NCBI GenBank assembly: GCA_964494625.1
Contig: CAZBRT010000002.1
Location: 744,001 to 808,000, forward strand
DNA length: 64,000 nucleotides
From: UBA2784 sp964494625
GTDB lineage: Bacteria; Pseudomonadota; Alphaproteobacteria; Micropepsales; Micropepsaceae
Direction: 5' to 3'
How positions within the stretch are numbered: the stretch's first letter is position 1; each line of letters opens with the position of its first letter. Both the position numbers and the translations under genes were made by a program. This document shows, piece after piece, positions 50,264-59,353 of this stretch. The notes beneath the pieces are model-generated. The model did not search any database. It saw only the letters and a list, made by a program, of their open reading frames with translations, and was not told the DNA's origin.

Positions 50264-51901
50264 TCAGTGATGATCCGTCGGCTTGATGCGCGGCAGTTCA
50301 TTGAACTGGTGGAAGGGCGGCGGGGACGGCAGCGTCCATTCCAGCGTTGTCGCACCCTCGCCCCACGGATTGCCCTCGGCCTTGCGCTTTTTCAGGAACG
50401 CATCCGCCAGCATGATGAGGAAGATCACCACACCGAACGCCGAAATGTAGGAACCGATCGACGAGATGTAGTTCCAGTCGGCAAAGGCGTCGGGGTAGTC
50501 GACATAGCGGCGCGGCATGCCGGCCAAGCCCAGGAAGTGCTGCGGGAAGAAGAGCACGTTTACGCCGATGAAGGTGACGAAGAAGTGCAGCTTGCCCCAG
50601 AACTCCGAGTAGTTATAGCCGGTGATCTTGGCGAACCAGTAGTAGAAGCCCGCGAACACCGCAAAGACCGCACCCAGCGACAGCACGTAGTGGAAGTGCG
50701 CCACGACATAATAGGTGTCGTGCAGCGAGTGATCGATGCCCGCATTGGCGAGCACGACGCCGGTCACGCCACCGACGGTAAACAGGAAGATGAAGCCGAT
50801 GGCCCAGAGCATCGGCGTCTTGAAGCTGATGGAGCCGCCCCACATGGTGGCGATCCACGAGAAGATCTTCACGCCTGTCGGCACCGCGATGACCATGGTG
50901 GCGAAGACGAAATAGGCCTTCGTGTCCACGTCCATGCCCACCGTGTACATGTGGTGCGCCCAGACAATGAAGCCGATGAAGCCGATCGAGACCATCGCAT
51001 AGGCCATGCCGAGATAGCCGAACACCGGCTTCTTCGAGAAGGTCGAGACGATCTGACTGACAATGCCGAAGCCCGGCAGGATCAGGATGTAGACTTCGGG
51101 GTGACCGAAGAACCAGAAGAGGTGCTGGAAGAGGATCGGGTCGCCGCCGCCCGCCGGATTGAAGAAGGTCGAGCCGAAATTGCGGTCGGTCAGGAGCATG
51201 GTGATCGCACCCGCCAGCACCGGCAGCGAGAGCAGGAGCAGGAACACCGTCACCAGGATCGACCAGACGAACAAGGGCATACGGTGGATGGTCATCCCCG
51301 GCGCGCGCATGTTGAAGATCGTGGTGATGAAGTTGATCGCGCCAAGGATGGAGGACGCACCCGCAATGTGGAGCGCGAGGATCGCAAGGTCCATCGCCGG
51401 GCCGGGACTGCCGGTGGTTGAAAGAGGCGGATAGATCGTCCAGCCGCCACCAACGCCCATGCCGCCGGAATCACCCTCGACAAACATCGAGAGCAGGAGC
51501 AGCGCGAACGAGAACGGCAGAAGCCAGAACGAAATGTTGTTCATGCGCGGGAACGCCATGTCGGGCGCCCCGATCATCAGCGGCACGAACCAGTTGCCGA
51601 AGCCGCCGATCATAGCAGGCATCACCATGAAGAAGATCATGATGAGGCCGTGGCCGGTGACGAACACATTGAACATGTGCTCTTCGCCGCCGAAATACTG
51701 GAGGCCCGGCTCCTGCAGCTCCATGCGCATCACGACGGACAGCGCGCCGCCGACGATCCCCGCGATGATCGCGAAGATGAGGTACATCGAACCGATGTCC
51801 TTGTGGTTCGTCGAGTAGAGGAACCGGCGAAGGCCGCGCGGATGATCGTCGTGGCCGTGCGCGTCAACTGCTTTTTCTGCCGATGTTTTTGGTGCAGACA
51901 T
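50264..51901 (-). CDS. ctaD: Cytochrome c oxidase subunit I
   Basis: The catalytic twelve-helix subunit carrying haem a and the haem a3-CuB centre. The 545-residue product has VTGHGLIMIFFMVMPAMIGG (haem a ligand His), WFFGHPEVYILILPGFG (CuB His cross-linked Tyr), WAHHMYTVG (CuB His pair) and VAHFHYVLSLGAVFA (haem ligands). The start MSAPKTSAEKAVDAHGHDD and the C-terminal PSPPPFHQFNELPRI are typical of aa3 enzymes. It follows ctaC by 29 bp. Confidence 0.98.
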   Translation of the reverse strand: MSAPKTSAEKAVDAHGHDDHPRGLRRFLYSTNHKDIGSMYLIFAIIAGIVGGALSVVMRMELQEPGLQYFGGEEHMFNVFVTGHGLIMIFFMVMPAMIGGFGNWFVPLMIGAPDMAFPRMNNISFWLLPFSFALLLLSMFVEGDSGGMGVGGGWTIYPPLSTTGSPGPAMDLAILALHIAGASSILGAINFITTIFNMRAPGMTIHRMPLFVWSILVTVFLLLLSLPVLAGAITMLLTDRNFGSTFFNPAGGGDPILFQHLFWFFGHPEVYILILPGFGIVSQIVSTFSKKPVFGYLGMAYAMVSIGFIGFIVWAHHMYTVGMDVDTKAYFVFATMVIAVPTGVKIFSWIATMWGGSISFKTPMLWAIGFIFLFTVGGVTGVVLANAGIDHSLHDTYYVVAHFHYVLSLGAVFAVFAGFYYWFAKITGYNYSEFWGKLHFFVTFIGVNVLFFPQHFLGLAGMPRRYVDYPDAFADWNYISSIGSYISAFGVVIFLIMLADAFLKKRKAEGNPWGEGATTLEWTLPSPPPFHQFNELPRIKPTDHH

Positions 51902-51930
51902 GGGTCTGTTGCCCCTTGAACCTTTGAGTG

Positions 51931-52800
51931 TCAGTTGCCTGCGGCGGCGGTGATCGTCTCACCATCCGCGGCGCCGAATTGCTGCTGGGCGGAAGCCACC
52001 CAGGCGTTGAACTGCTGTTCGCTCACGACCTCGATGACGATGGGCATGAACGCGTGGCGCGAGCCGCAAAGCTCCGAGCATTGGCCATAATAGATGCCTT
52101 CCCTCTCGGCCTTGAACCATGTCTGGTTGAGGCGGCCGGGAATGGCATCGATCTTGATGCCGAAGGCGGGCATCGCGAATGCGTGGATCACGTCAGCCGC
52201 CGTCACGTCGAGGACGACATTCTTGCCGACCGGCACCACGATACGGTTGTCAACACCCAGAAGGCGCGGCTCGCCCTTTGCTGCGGCTTCTTCATCCGTC
52301 AGCATCAGGGAATCGAAAGTGAAATTGCCGTTGTCGGGATATTCGTAGGTCCAGAACCATTGCTTGCCGATGACCTTCACCGTGAGGTCGGCTTGGGGAA
52401 TGGTGTCGGCGTAATAGAGCAATTTGAACGAGGGCACGGCGATCACGACAAGGATCGCCACCGGCACCACCGTCCAGATCACTTCGATCAGCGTGTTGTG
52501 GCTGGTCTTCGACGGCACCGGATTGGCGCGCGAATTGTAACGCACCATCACCCAGAGCAGGAGGGCGAGCACAAAGATGACAATGGCCGTGATGATGACG
52601 AGCAGAAGGTCGTGGAACTCGTGCACCTTCTCCATCTTCTCGGTGGCGGCAGGCTGAAGATTCATCTGCCACGGCACGGGCTGCGACGCCCAGGCGGCCG
52701 ACGCGTTGAGGGCAATGACGCCCACGGCTGCCGCGAGCATGCGCCACGGCATCGAAATGGTGCGGGCAAGCTGCCCGAAAATCCGTCCAAACTGGTTCAT
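51931..52800 (-). CDS. ctaC: Cytochrome c oxidase subunit II
   Basis: CuA-carrying subunit receiving electrons from cytochrome c. The product is 289 residues from the ATG at 52800 (MNQFGRIFGQLARTI). A signal peptide ends near AWAS, followed by two membrane helices (about 58-84 and 100-122). A periplasmic cupredoxin domain has the CuA site YYGQCSELCGSRHAFMP. The frame is open upstream to 53046, but that region holds tandem repeats, not conserved protein. First gene of the oxidase run. Confidence 0.97.
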   Translation of the reverse strand: MNQFGRIFGQLARTISMPWRMLAAAVGVIALNASAAWASQPVPWQMNLQPAATEKMEKVHEFHDLLLVIITAIVIFVLALLLWVMVRYNSRANPVPSKTSHNTLIEVIWTVVPVAILVVIAVPSFKLLYYADTIPQADLTVKVIGKQWFWTYEYPDNGNFTFDSLMLTDEEAAAKGEPRLLGVDNRIVVPVGKNVVLDVTAADVIHAFAMPAFGIKIDAIPGRLNQTWFKAEREGIYYGQCSELCGSRHAFMPIVIEVVSEQQFNAWVASAQQQFGAADGETITAAAGN

Positions 52801-52810
52801 GTCCTGTCCC

Positions 52811-52864
52811 AATTCCCGCAGCAGCTGATTGCTGCCGAATTCCCACGGCAGCTGGTTGCTGCCG
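52811..52864. repeat. 27-bp tandem duplication in the ctaC leader
   Basis: Two adjacent 27-bp copies, 52811-52837 and 52838-52864, differing at three positions. The second contains a perfect 6-bp stem GGCAGC/GCTGCC around TGGTT. The array starts 10 bp upstream of the ctaC ATG, so it lies in the mRNA leader and could fold near the ribosome site. The rest of the 354-bp gap to tldD (52865-53154) holds no gene I can support; a TATGAT on the minus strand at 53047-53042 might be a -10 box. Confidence 0.7.
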
Positions 52865-53154
52865 ACCCTGCGATTGCCAGGCCGTATTCCTGTACCTGCT
52901 ACCGGAAACGCAAAGCGCCCGACAATACCGGACCCGAAGATCCAGCCACCGTCCGACCCGCTGCCTGCCCCAGCCAGCAAAACCCCGCACTGCCCCGGTG
53001 AAGCGTAAAGCTCCAGCAGGATCAACACGAATCCGGTCTTTATCATAGAGAGGATGGCGTCCGCTTCGATTCATGCAAGGTCACTTGCGACGTTATGTCC
53101 CAAAGGCCACAATGGGTTGCACCTGATTTGCCCCTCCCCGGAAAGAGCCACGCC

Positions 53155-54585
53155 TTGAGCACCCAAGCGCCCTTGCCTGCCCGCCTTCTCGATCAGGCCG
53201 GTCTTGACCGCGCCCGGGTCGAGCGCCTCGTGGACGACACGCTCAATGGCGCCGATGACGGCGAGCTGTTCGTGGAGCTGCGGCAGTCGGAATCCCTCGT
53301 ATTCGACGACGGCAGGCTCAAGGGCGCGACGACCGATGTATCGCAGGGATTTGGCCTGCGCTGTGTGGCGGGCGAGACCACGGGCTATGCCCATGCGACC
53401 GAAATCTCGGAAGCCGCCATGAAGCGCGCGGCCGATACGGTCAATGTGGTCAAGGCGGGCCATGGCGGCGTTGCGGCCGCAGCGCCCGCGCGCACGAACC
53501 GCCACCTCTATCCCGACGACAATCCGCTTCTCCTGACCCCGTTCGAGGCGAAAGTGCGCCTGCTGCAGGAGATGGACGCCTATGCGCGCGCAAAGGATCC
53601 GCGCGTGCGGCAGGTATCGGCGTCGCTGGCAGGCGAATGGCAGTCGATCGAGATCATGCGCAAGGGCGGCGAGCGTGTGGCCGACATCCGCCCCTTGGTG
53701 CGCCTCAATGTAAGCGTGGTGGTGGGTGACGGTGACCGTCAGGAATCCGGCACGGCGGGAACCGGCGGGCGCTCAAGCTATGCAGTCTATCTCGATCCCG
53801 TCGTCTGGAAGGCGCAAGTTGACGAGGCACTGCGCCAGGCGCTGGTCAACCTCTCATCTGTCGCCGCACCGGCAGGCGAGATGCAGGTCGTCCTGGGTTC
53901 CGGATGGCCGGGCATCCTTCTTCATGAAGCGATCGGCCACGGGCTTGAGGGTGATTTCAACCGCAAGAAGACCAGCGCCTTTGCGGGCCTTCTAGGACAG
54001 CGGGTTGCAGCACCCGGTGTAACGGTCATTGATGACGGCACGCTTGAGGGACGGCGCGGGTCGCTTTCCGTGGATGACGAAGGCACGCCCACATCGCGCA
54101 CGGTGCTGATCGAAGACGGCATTCTCAAAGCCTATATCCAGGACCGGCAGAACGCGCGCCTGATGGGCATGGCGCCCACCGGGAACGGGCGGCGCCAGTC
54201 CTATGCCTATCCCGTGCTGCCGCGCATGACGAACACCTATATGCTGGGCGGCACCCATGCGCCGGAAGAAGTGATCGCGGCGGCCAAGAACGGCATCTAT
54301 GCGGTCAATTTCGGCGGCGGGCAGGTCGACATCACGAACGGCAAGTTCGTGTTCTCGTGCACCGAGGCCTATCGCATCGAGAACGGCAAGATCGGCGCGC
54401 CGGTCAAGGGGGCGACGCTCATCGGCAACGGGCCGGATGCGTTGACGCGCATCCGCATGGTCGCCAATGACATGGCGCTTGATCCGGGCATCGGCACCTG
54501 CGGCAAAAACGGTCAGGGTGTGCCGGTGGGCGTGGGCCAGCCGACTCTTCTTATCGAGGGGCTGACGGTCGGCGGCACCGGCTGA
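53155..54585 (+). CDS. tldD: Metallopeptidase TldD
   Basis: TldD works with TldE/PmbA (61283 in this window) as a heterodimeric metalloprotease, known for maturing microcins and degrading CcdA. About 476 residues. The zinc-binding HExxxH is in LHEAIGHGLEGDFNRKKTS (about 261-279), with further blocks YAVNFGGGQVDITNGKFVFS and DPGIGTCGKNGQGVPVGVG. I prefer the TTG at 53155 (GGAAAGAG upstream), which gives the usual length; an ATG at 53095 has no ribosome site. Its stop is 3 bp from the convergent SDR gene. Confidence 0.93.
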   Translation: MSTQAPLPARLLDQAGLDRARVERLVDDTLNGADDGELFVELRQSESLVFDDGRLKGATTDVSQGFGLRCVAGETTGYAHATEISEAAMKRAADTVNVVKAGHGGVAAAAPARTNRHLYPDDNPLLLTPFEAKVRLLQEMDAYARAKDPRVRQVSASLAGEWQSIEIMRKGGERVADIRPLVRLNVSVVVGDGDRQESGTAGTGGRSSYAVYLDPVVWKAQVDEALRQALVNLSSVAAPAGEMQVVLGSGWPGILLHEAIGHGLEGDFNRKKTSAFAGLLGQRVAAPGVTVIDDGTLEGRRGSLSVDDEGTPTSRTVLIEDGILKAYIQDRQNARLMGMAPTGNGRRQSYAYPVLPRMTNTYMLGGTHAPEEVIAAAKNGIYAVNFGGGQVDITNGKFVFSCTEAYRIENGKIGAPVKGATLIGNGPDALTRIRMVANDMALDPGIGTCGKNGQGVPVGVGQPTLLIEGLTVGGTG

Positions 54586-54588
54586 CGC

Positions 54589-55437
54589 TCAGACCCGCTT
54601 GATCCCCAGCCGCTTGGCGATCAGGCGATCAACCATGCGCTTGGGCAGAACGCGCAGCATGAAGCTTTCAAGCGCGCTGGGCACAATGCGGTAGCGTGTC
54701 CTGGGCTTGGGTGTCGTCAGCACGTGATGGACGAGCGCGCCCACCTTCGACGCGGCAACGCCGAGCGAGCCCGCCTTGAGCATATAGGCCTTGAGGTTGC
54801 CAAGCGCCTTGGCATAGGCGGTGTTCGAATAGCGGCTGATGTCGAGATCGTTGGCCTTGTCCCAGATCGGCGTTTTGACCGCACCGGGTCCGATCACGAT
54901 CACATCAATCCCGAAGGCAAGCAGTTCGCGGCGCATCGATTCCGACAGACCTTCAAGTGCGTGCTTCGATGCCACGTAAGGCCCCATGAAGGGTTGCCCG
55001 TTCTCGCCGGCAACTGACGAGATCATCACGATGCGGCCGGGCGGACCCTTCAGTGATGTATCCGCACCCAGAAGCGGACCAAAGGCCTGCGAGACCATCA
55101 TCGGCCCCATCAGGTTTACCTCCATCTGCTGGCGCAGTTCATCGGGCGGCATGTGGAGCAGCGGGCCTGCAACCGCGATGCCGGCATTGTTCACGAGGCC
55201 AAAGAGCTTCTGGCCATTCAGCTCGCGGCGCACGTCTTCTGCGGCCCGGCGGATGGCGGCTTCGTCCGTCACGTCGAAGATGAGCGGCGTGAAGAACGCG
55301 CCAAGCTCTGTCTTTACGCGGTCGGCATCGGCCTTCTTGCGCACGCTGCCGAAGACATGGATGCCCTGCTTGATCAGGGTTGCGGCCGCCGCATGGCCGA
55401 TGCCCGTCGATACGCCGGTAATGACGACGCTTTTCAT
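54589..55437 (-). CDS. Short-chain dehydrogenase/reductase
   Basis: A classical SDR of 282 residues using NAD(P)H. The nucleotide loop is VVITGVSTGIGHAAA (about 4-18). NNAGIAVAGPL (about 84-94) and the catalytic VASKHALEG (YVASK, Tyr about 153, Lys about 157) with upstream Ser in ISSVAGEN complete the active site. A retinol-dehydrogenase-like C-terminal part (about 230-282) is basic. Substrate unknown. Confidence 0.92.
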   Translation of the reverse strand: MKSVVITGVSTGIGHAAAATLIKQGIHVFGSVRKKADADRVKTELGAFFTPLIFDVTDEAAIRRAAEDVRRELNGQKLFGLVNNAGIAVAGPLLHMPPDELRQQMEVNLMGPMMVSQAFGPLLGADTSLKGPPGRIVMISSVAGENGQPFMGPYVASKHALEGLSESMRRELLAFGIDVIVIGPGAVKTPIWDKANDLDISRYSNTAYAKALGNLKAYMLKAGSLGVAASKVGALVHHVLTTPKPRTRYRIVPSALESFMLRVLPKRMVDRLIAKRLGIKRV

Positions 55438-55460
55438 GTTCCGCTCCCCCGTCCTATTTT

Positions 55461-56822
55461 TCAGTAGCTGTATTCGGCATAGACGCGATTGATGTCGCGG
55501 TTCCAGGCGCCGTGATATTTCGCCAGCATTTCTTCGGCGGGCGTTTCGTTGCGCTCGACCGTCAGGCGAAGCGTGTGGAGGAAGTGCTCCTCGGTATCGC
55601 CAAAGCCGTCGGCGCGCGCGCGGGCTTTCAGGCCATGGGCGGAAAGTTCCACCATCTGGCGCGCAAGATCGCGCACAGAGCCCTTGCGGAAGGGCGTTTT
55701 CAGACCAAGCACCGGCACGGCATGGCGCAGGGTTGCACGCTCCTCCGCTGTCCAGTCATTCACGAGTTCCCACGTCGCATCGAGTGTTGCGCTGTCATAC
55801 ATGAGGCCCACCCAGAGGGCGGGCAGCGCACAGAGGCGGCGCCACGGGCCGCCATCGGCGCCGCGCATCTCGATGAATTTCTTGAGGCGCGCCTCGGGGA
55901 AAAGGGTCGTCAGATGGTCGGCCCAATCGGAAAGCGTCGGCGTGATGCCCTTCAATTCAGGAATGCGGCCTCCCATGAAGTCGCGGAAGGATTTGCCCGC
56001 CACGTCGATATATTTTCCGTCGCGATAGACAAAATACATCGGCACATCGAGCGCGTAATCGACATAGCGCTCGAAGCCAAAGCCGTCCTCGAACGCCAGC
56101 GGCAGCATGCCGGAGCGCGCATTGTCGGTGTCAGTCCAGATCTGGCTGCGGTAGGAGAGGAACCCATTGGGTCTCCCATGGCGGAACGGCGAGTTGGCGA
56201 AGAGCGCTGTTGCAACCGGCTGCAGGGCGAGCGCGACGCGCATCTTCTTGCGCATGTCGTCTTCGGTCGCAAAGTCGAGATTGACCTGCACCGTGCAGGT
56301 CCGGAACATCATATCGAGGCCATAGCCGCCGACCATGGGCATATAGCGCCGCATGATCGCATAGCGTCCCTTGGGCATGACAGGCACGTCTTCGCGGGTC
56401 CAGGTCGGCGCAAAGCCAAGGCCGAGAAATCCCGCACCGATCTCGCCCGCCACTTCCCGCACCTGCTCAAGATGCAGATTCACTTCAGCGCAGGTCTCGT
56501 GGACGGTCTTCAGCGGTGCGCCGGAAAGTTCAAACTGCCCGCCGGGCTCAAGGCTTATGGCGCCGCTGCCCATCCTGAGACCGATGATGTTCTCGCCTTC
56601 CATCACGGGCTGCCAGCCGAAACGCTGCATCCCCTCCAGAAGCGCCTTGACGCCATTACTGCCTTCATAGGCCAGCGGCGTATGATCTTTGAGGCGATAG
56701 CCGAATTTCTCGTGCTCGGTGCCGATGCGCCATTCCTTGCGCGGCTTGCATCCATCAGCAATCGACGCGATCAGCTGTGCCTTGGACTCGATGGGGCCAC
56801 CGCCTGCCTGGGGAACGGACAT
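55461..56822 (-). CDS. gshA: Glutamate-cysteine ligase (plant/alphaproteobacterial type)
   Basis: First enzyme of glutathione synthesis. About 453 residues from the ATG at 56822 (MSVPQAGGG). It belongs to the GCS2/plant-like class, with WRIGTEHEKFGYRL, GSGAISLEPGGQFELSGAPL, MFRTCTVQVNLDFATEDDMR and KGITPTLSDWADHLTTLFPE. The product feeds the GST, peroxiredoxin and MAPEG proteins elsewhere in the window. It lies 137 bp downstream of the rsmE stop on the same strand, 23 bp from the SDR. Confidence 0.95.
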   Translation of the reverse strand: MSVPQAGGGPIESKAQLIASIADGCKPRKEWRIGTEHEKFGYRLKDHTPLAYEGSNGVKALLEGMQRFGWQPVMEGENIIGLRMGSGAISLEPGGQFELSGAPLKTVHETCAEVNLHLEQVREVAGEIGAGFLGLGFAPTWTREDVPVMPKGRYAIMRRYMPMVGGYGLDMMFRTCTVQVNLDFATEDDMRKKMRVALALQPVATALFANSPFRHGRPNGFLSYRSQIWTDTDNARSGMLPLAFEDGFGFERYVDYALDVPMYFVYRDGKYIDVAGKSFRDFMGGRIPELKGITPTLSDWADHLTTLFPEARLKKFIEMRGADGGPWRRLCALPALWVGLMYDSATLDATWELVNDWTAEERATLRHAVPVLGLKTPFRKGSVRDLARQMVELSAHGLKARARADGFGDTEEHFLHTLRLTVERNETPAEEMLAKYHGAWNRDINRVYAEYSY

Positions 56823-56959
56823 CCGGTATCCTTCTCTCATGGTTCACTGGCAAAGCAGCAAACAGTGAACGCGGCATTTTCTGTTCAATGCCATGTGGCA
56901 AACGGCGGGCGCACATGCAACCCCTGCCGCACGACAGAGTCGGGCATTTCACATGGAAG

Positions 56960-57727
56960 TCAGGACCAATCGCCGCAATTCGCCTGAAAGAGAGCGAGTC
57001 CGGCCAACGCCGCTGTATCTGCCCGCAAGATGCGAGGCCCAAGCGTAACGGCAATTGCCTGCTTCAGGCGGCGGATCGCCGCGCGTTCCGCCGGATCAAA
57101 GCCGCCTTCGGGACCGATCAGCAACGCAAACTTCTTCTTCGCGCCGCGATGGGTGGCAAGGGCCAAAGCCATGGGCGCGGCATCCCCGTCATCAACACCG
57201 GCCTCATCGGCAAAGACGAGCACGCGGTCCTGCGGCCAGTCGGCCAGCACGTCCATCAGGGGACGCGCCGGAAAACATTGCGGCACATCCAGGCGCTCAC
57301 ATTGCTCGGCAGCTTCGATGGCGTTTGCCCTCAGGCGCTCGTCATTCACGCGGGTGACAATCGTTCGTCGCGTGATGACAGGCATCAGGGCACTTACACC
57401 CAGTTCGGTTGCCTTCTGGGCAATATAGTCGCCGGGCGTCCGCTTGATCGGGGCAAAGAGAAGCCAGATATCGGGTGCGGCGGTTTGCGCGCGCGACTGC
57501 CGGGTGACGACGGCTTCGGCCGCGCGCTTGCCTGAATGGTTCAGTGTGGCACGCCATTCACCGTCGCGACCATTGAAGAGCATAAGGCCTGCATCCTGAG
57601 GCAGCCGCATGACATTGCGCAGATAATGCGCCTGCCCTTCGTCCAGTTTCACGGTTTCGCCCCGGCGGAGGTCTGACGCGACAAACAGCCTTGGAGCGGA
57701 ATCGCGGACGTGATTTGGATCAGCCAT
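56960..57727 (-). CDS. rsmE: 16S rRNA m3U1498 methyltransferase RsmE
   Basis: SPOUT-class methyltransferase modifying U1498 of 16S rRNA. The 255-residue product has a PUA-like N-terminal domain (YLRNVMRLPQDAGLMLFNG) and a SPOUT domain. The latter carries KATELGVSALMPVITRRTIV and ALLIGPEGGFDPAERAAIRR (about 194-213), with LGPRILRADTAALAGL forming the trefoil knot. Divergent from ubiA, 54 bp apart. Confidence 0.95.
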   Translation of the reverse strand: MADPNHVRDSAPRLFVASDLRRGETVKLDEGQAHYLRNVMRLPQDAGLMLFNGRDGEWRATLNHSGKRAAEAVVTRQSRAQTAAPDIWLLFAPIKRTPGDYIAQKATELGVSALMPVITRRTIVTRVNDERLRANAIEAAEQCERLDVPQCFPARPLMDVLADWPQDRVLVFADEAGVDDGDAAPMALALATHRGAKKKFALLIGPEGGFDPAERAAIRRLKQAIAVTLGPRILRADTAALAGLALFQANCGDWS

Positions 57728-57781
57728 CAGGCTATTCTTGCCGTTCCATCTGCCCGGTCAAGAAAACCTTGGCAAGAAAAC

Positions 57782-58759
57782 ATGAGCGATACCGTGAGCA
57801 CCGAAGAGGGCAGCCAACAGTCCCGACCCCAGGATGCCGTGCGGTTGTCGCTGGTTGATCGCGCGCCAGCATGGCTTGAGCCCTATCTGCGGCTTGCGCG
57901 TATCGACCGGCCCATCGGCTCGTGGCTTTTGTTCTGGCCGTGCGCTTTCGGCGTGGTGCTCGGGCTGCCACATGCCGACACGCTTTATGCGGATGCCCCT
58001 TGGCGCGTGGTCACGCTGCTTCTTGCGTTCGGACTGGGCGCCGTTGTGATGCGCGGCGCTGGCTGTACCTGGAACGACATCGCGGACCGCGACATCGACG
58101 CCAAGGTCGAACGCACGCGCCTGCGTCCTTTGCCCGCGGGGCGCGTCACGGTTTTTCAGGCTCTCATCTTTCTTGGCGTGCAATTGCTTTTGGGCCTTGG
58201 CGTTCTTCTGACCCTGCGGCAGGAGGCACAGCTCGTGGCCATTGCGTCAGTCGTGCTCATTGCCGCCTATCCATTCCTCAAGCGCATCACATGGTTTCCG
58301 CAGGCAGGGCTTGGCCTTGTTTTCAACTGGGGCGTGCTGGTGGGCTTTGCCGAGATGACCGGCACGCTGACGCTTGCCCCCCTTCTTCTCTACGCAGGCT
58401 GCGTCGCCTGGACCGTCGGCTATGACACGATCTATGCGCATCAGGACAAGCAAGACGACATTCTCGCCGGGGTGAAATCGACGGCCCTCTTTTTCGGCGA
58501 ACGCAGCCGCATGGCCGTAGGCGTGCTCTATCTGGCGGGTTTCGTGCTCATTTCGGCGGGTGCTGCCCTTGCCTTGCCGCTTTGGGTGCTTGCGGCCCTT
58601 GTGCCGGCGGGTGTTCACTTGGGCTGGCAGGTGGCGCGACTCGATATCGCGCGCGCCGAGACGTGCCTTCGGCTCTTCCGCGCCAACCGCGATACGGGCT
58701 TTCTCATTTTCGCCGGTCTTGCAGCCGGCATTCTGGTTTCCTTAAGGGGGATGACATGA
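57782..58759 (+). CDS. ubiA: 4-hydroxybenzoate octaprenyltransferase
   Basis: Membrane prenyltransferase attaching the isoprenoid tail to 4-hydroxybenzoate in ubiquinone synthesis. The 325-residue product has the two Asp-rich motifs, GCTWNDIADRDIDAKVERTR (about 96-115) and GYDTIYAHQDKQDDILAGVK (about 215-234), amid eight or nine helices. LARIDRPIGSWLLFWPCAFG is the typical N-terminal helix. ATG at 57782. Overlaps the first MAPEG gene by 4 bp (ATGA). Confidence 0.94.
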   Translation: MSDTVSTEEGSQQSRPQDAVRLSLVDRAPAWLEPYLRLARIDRPIGSWLLFWPCAFGVVLGLPHADTLYADAPWRVVTLLLAFGLGAVVMRGAGCTWNDIADRDIDAKVERTRLRPLPAGRVTVFQALIFLGVQLLLGLGVLLTLRQEAQLVAIASVVLIAAYPFLKRITWFPQAGLGLVFNWGVLVGFAEMTGTLTLAPLLLYAGCVAWTVGYDTIYAHQDKQDDILAGVKSTALFFGERSRMAVGVLYLAGFVLISAGAALALPLWVLAALVPAGVHLGWQVARLDIARAETCLRLFRANRDTGFLIFAGLAAGILVSLRGMT

Positions 58760-59190
58760 CGCTTCTGACGCCGCTTCAGGTTCTGGTCGCACTTGCGCTG
58801 TGGGCGCTGGTGCTTGTGGGTGTGGTTGCGCTTGTTCGCGTCGGCAAGGTCATGTCGGGCCAGCGCAAGCCCAACGGCTTTCCCGCCAATGAGCAGGGCA
58901 CGGAACTTGTCCACCGCGCGCCGCGTGCTTACGCCAATTTGACCGAGAACCTGCCCGCCATCGGTGCGATCATCATCGCGGGCATCCTCGTGAATGTGCG
59001 CACCGAGACCTTTGTGATGCTGGCCAACATCCTTCTGGCAGCACGCATCGCGCAATCGCTGATCCACCTGACGTCGGTGTCGAACTTCTTCGTCAATCTG
59101 CGCTTCCTTGCCTATCTCGTGCAGGTCGTCTCACTTGCGATCATGGGCGTCATGGTCTTCAAGGCGATCGGCCAGGTCGCGGCCGGGTGA
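58756..59190 (+). CDS. MAPEG family membrane protein (first of three)
   Basis: A 144-residue four-helix protein of the MAPEG family (membrane-associated proteins in eicosanoid and glutathione metabolism), whose eukaryotic members include microsomal GST and FLAP. The glutathione-binding signature appears as HRAPRAYANLTENLP (about 50-64). The ATG overlaps the ubiA stop, with a G-run upstream. Sequence differs clearly from the other two MAPEG proteins downstream. Enzyme activity is unproven. Confidence 0.9.
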   Translation: MTLLTPLQVLVALALWALVLVGVVALVRVGKVMSGQRKPNGFPANEQGTELVHRAPRAYANLTENLPAIGAIIIAGILVNVRTETFVMLANILLAARIAQSLIHLTSVSNFFVNLRFLAYLVQVVSLAIMGVMVFKAIGQVAAG

Positions 59191-59218
59191 GGGAGCGCAT
59201 GTCAGCACATCGCTTTTG

Positions 59219-59333
59219 CCTCTCCCCTTCGGGGAGAGGTCGCGAGCACTTGCGAGCGGGTGAGGGGGAGATTTCGCCACGGCCCCCTCACGGAACGCGC
59301 TATCGCGCGTTCCTTCTCTCCCCGAGGGGAGAG
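59219..59333. repeat. Nested palindromic intergenic element
   Basis: Between the MAPEG gene and the desaturase. CCTCTCCCC/GGGGAGAGG with a TTC loop (59219-59239). TGAGGGGG (59261-59268) pairing with CCCCCTCA (59283-59290). GGAACGCGC/GCGCGTTCC with a TATC loop (59292-59313). CTCTCCCC/GGGGAGAG (59316-59333). Elements with this CTCTCCCCTTCGGGGAGAG motif are widespread between genes in alphaproteobacteria. Confidence 0.65.
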
Positions 59334-59353
59334 CGCACAAGCGGGCATAGGCA

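Noticed and set aside
52801..53046. N-terminal extension of ctaC to 53046
   Set aside because: It consists of repeat-derived sequence and lies ahead of a proper signal peptide; the ATG at 52800 fits subunit II.
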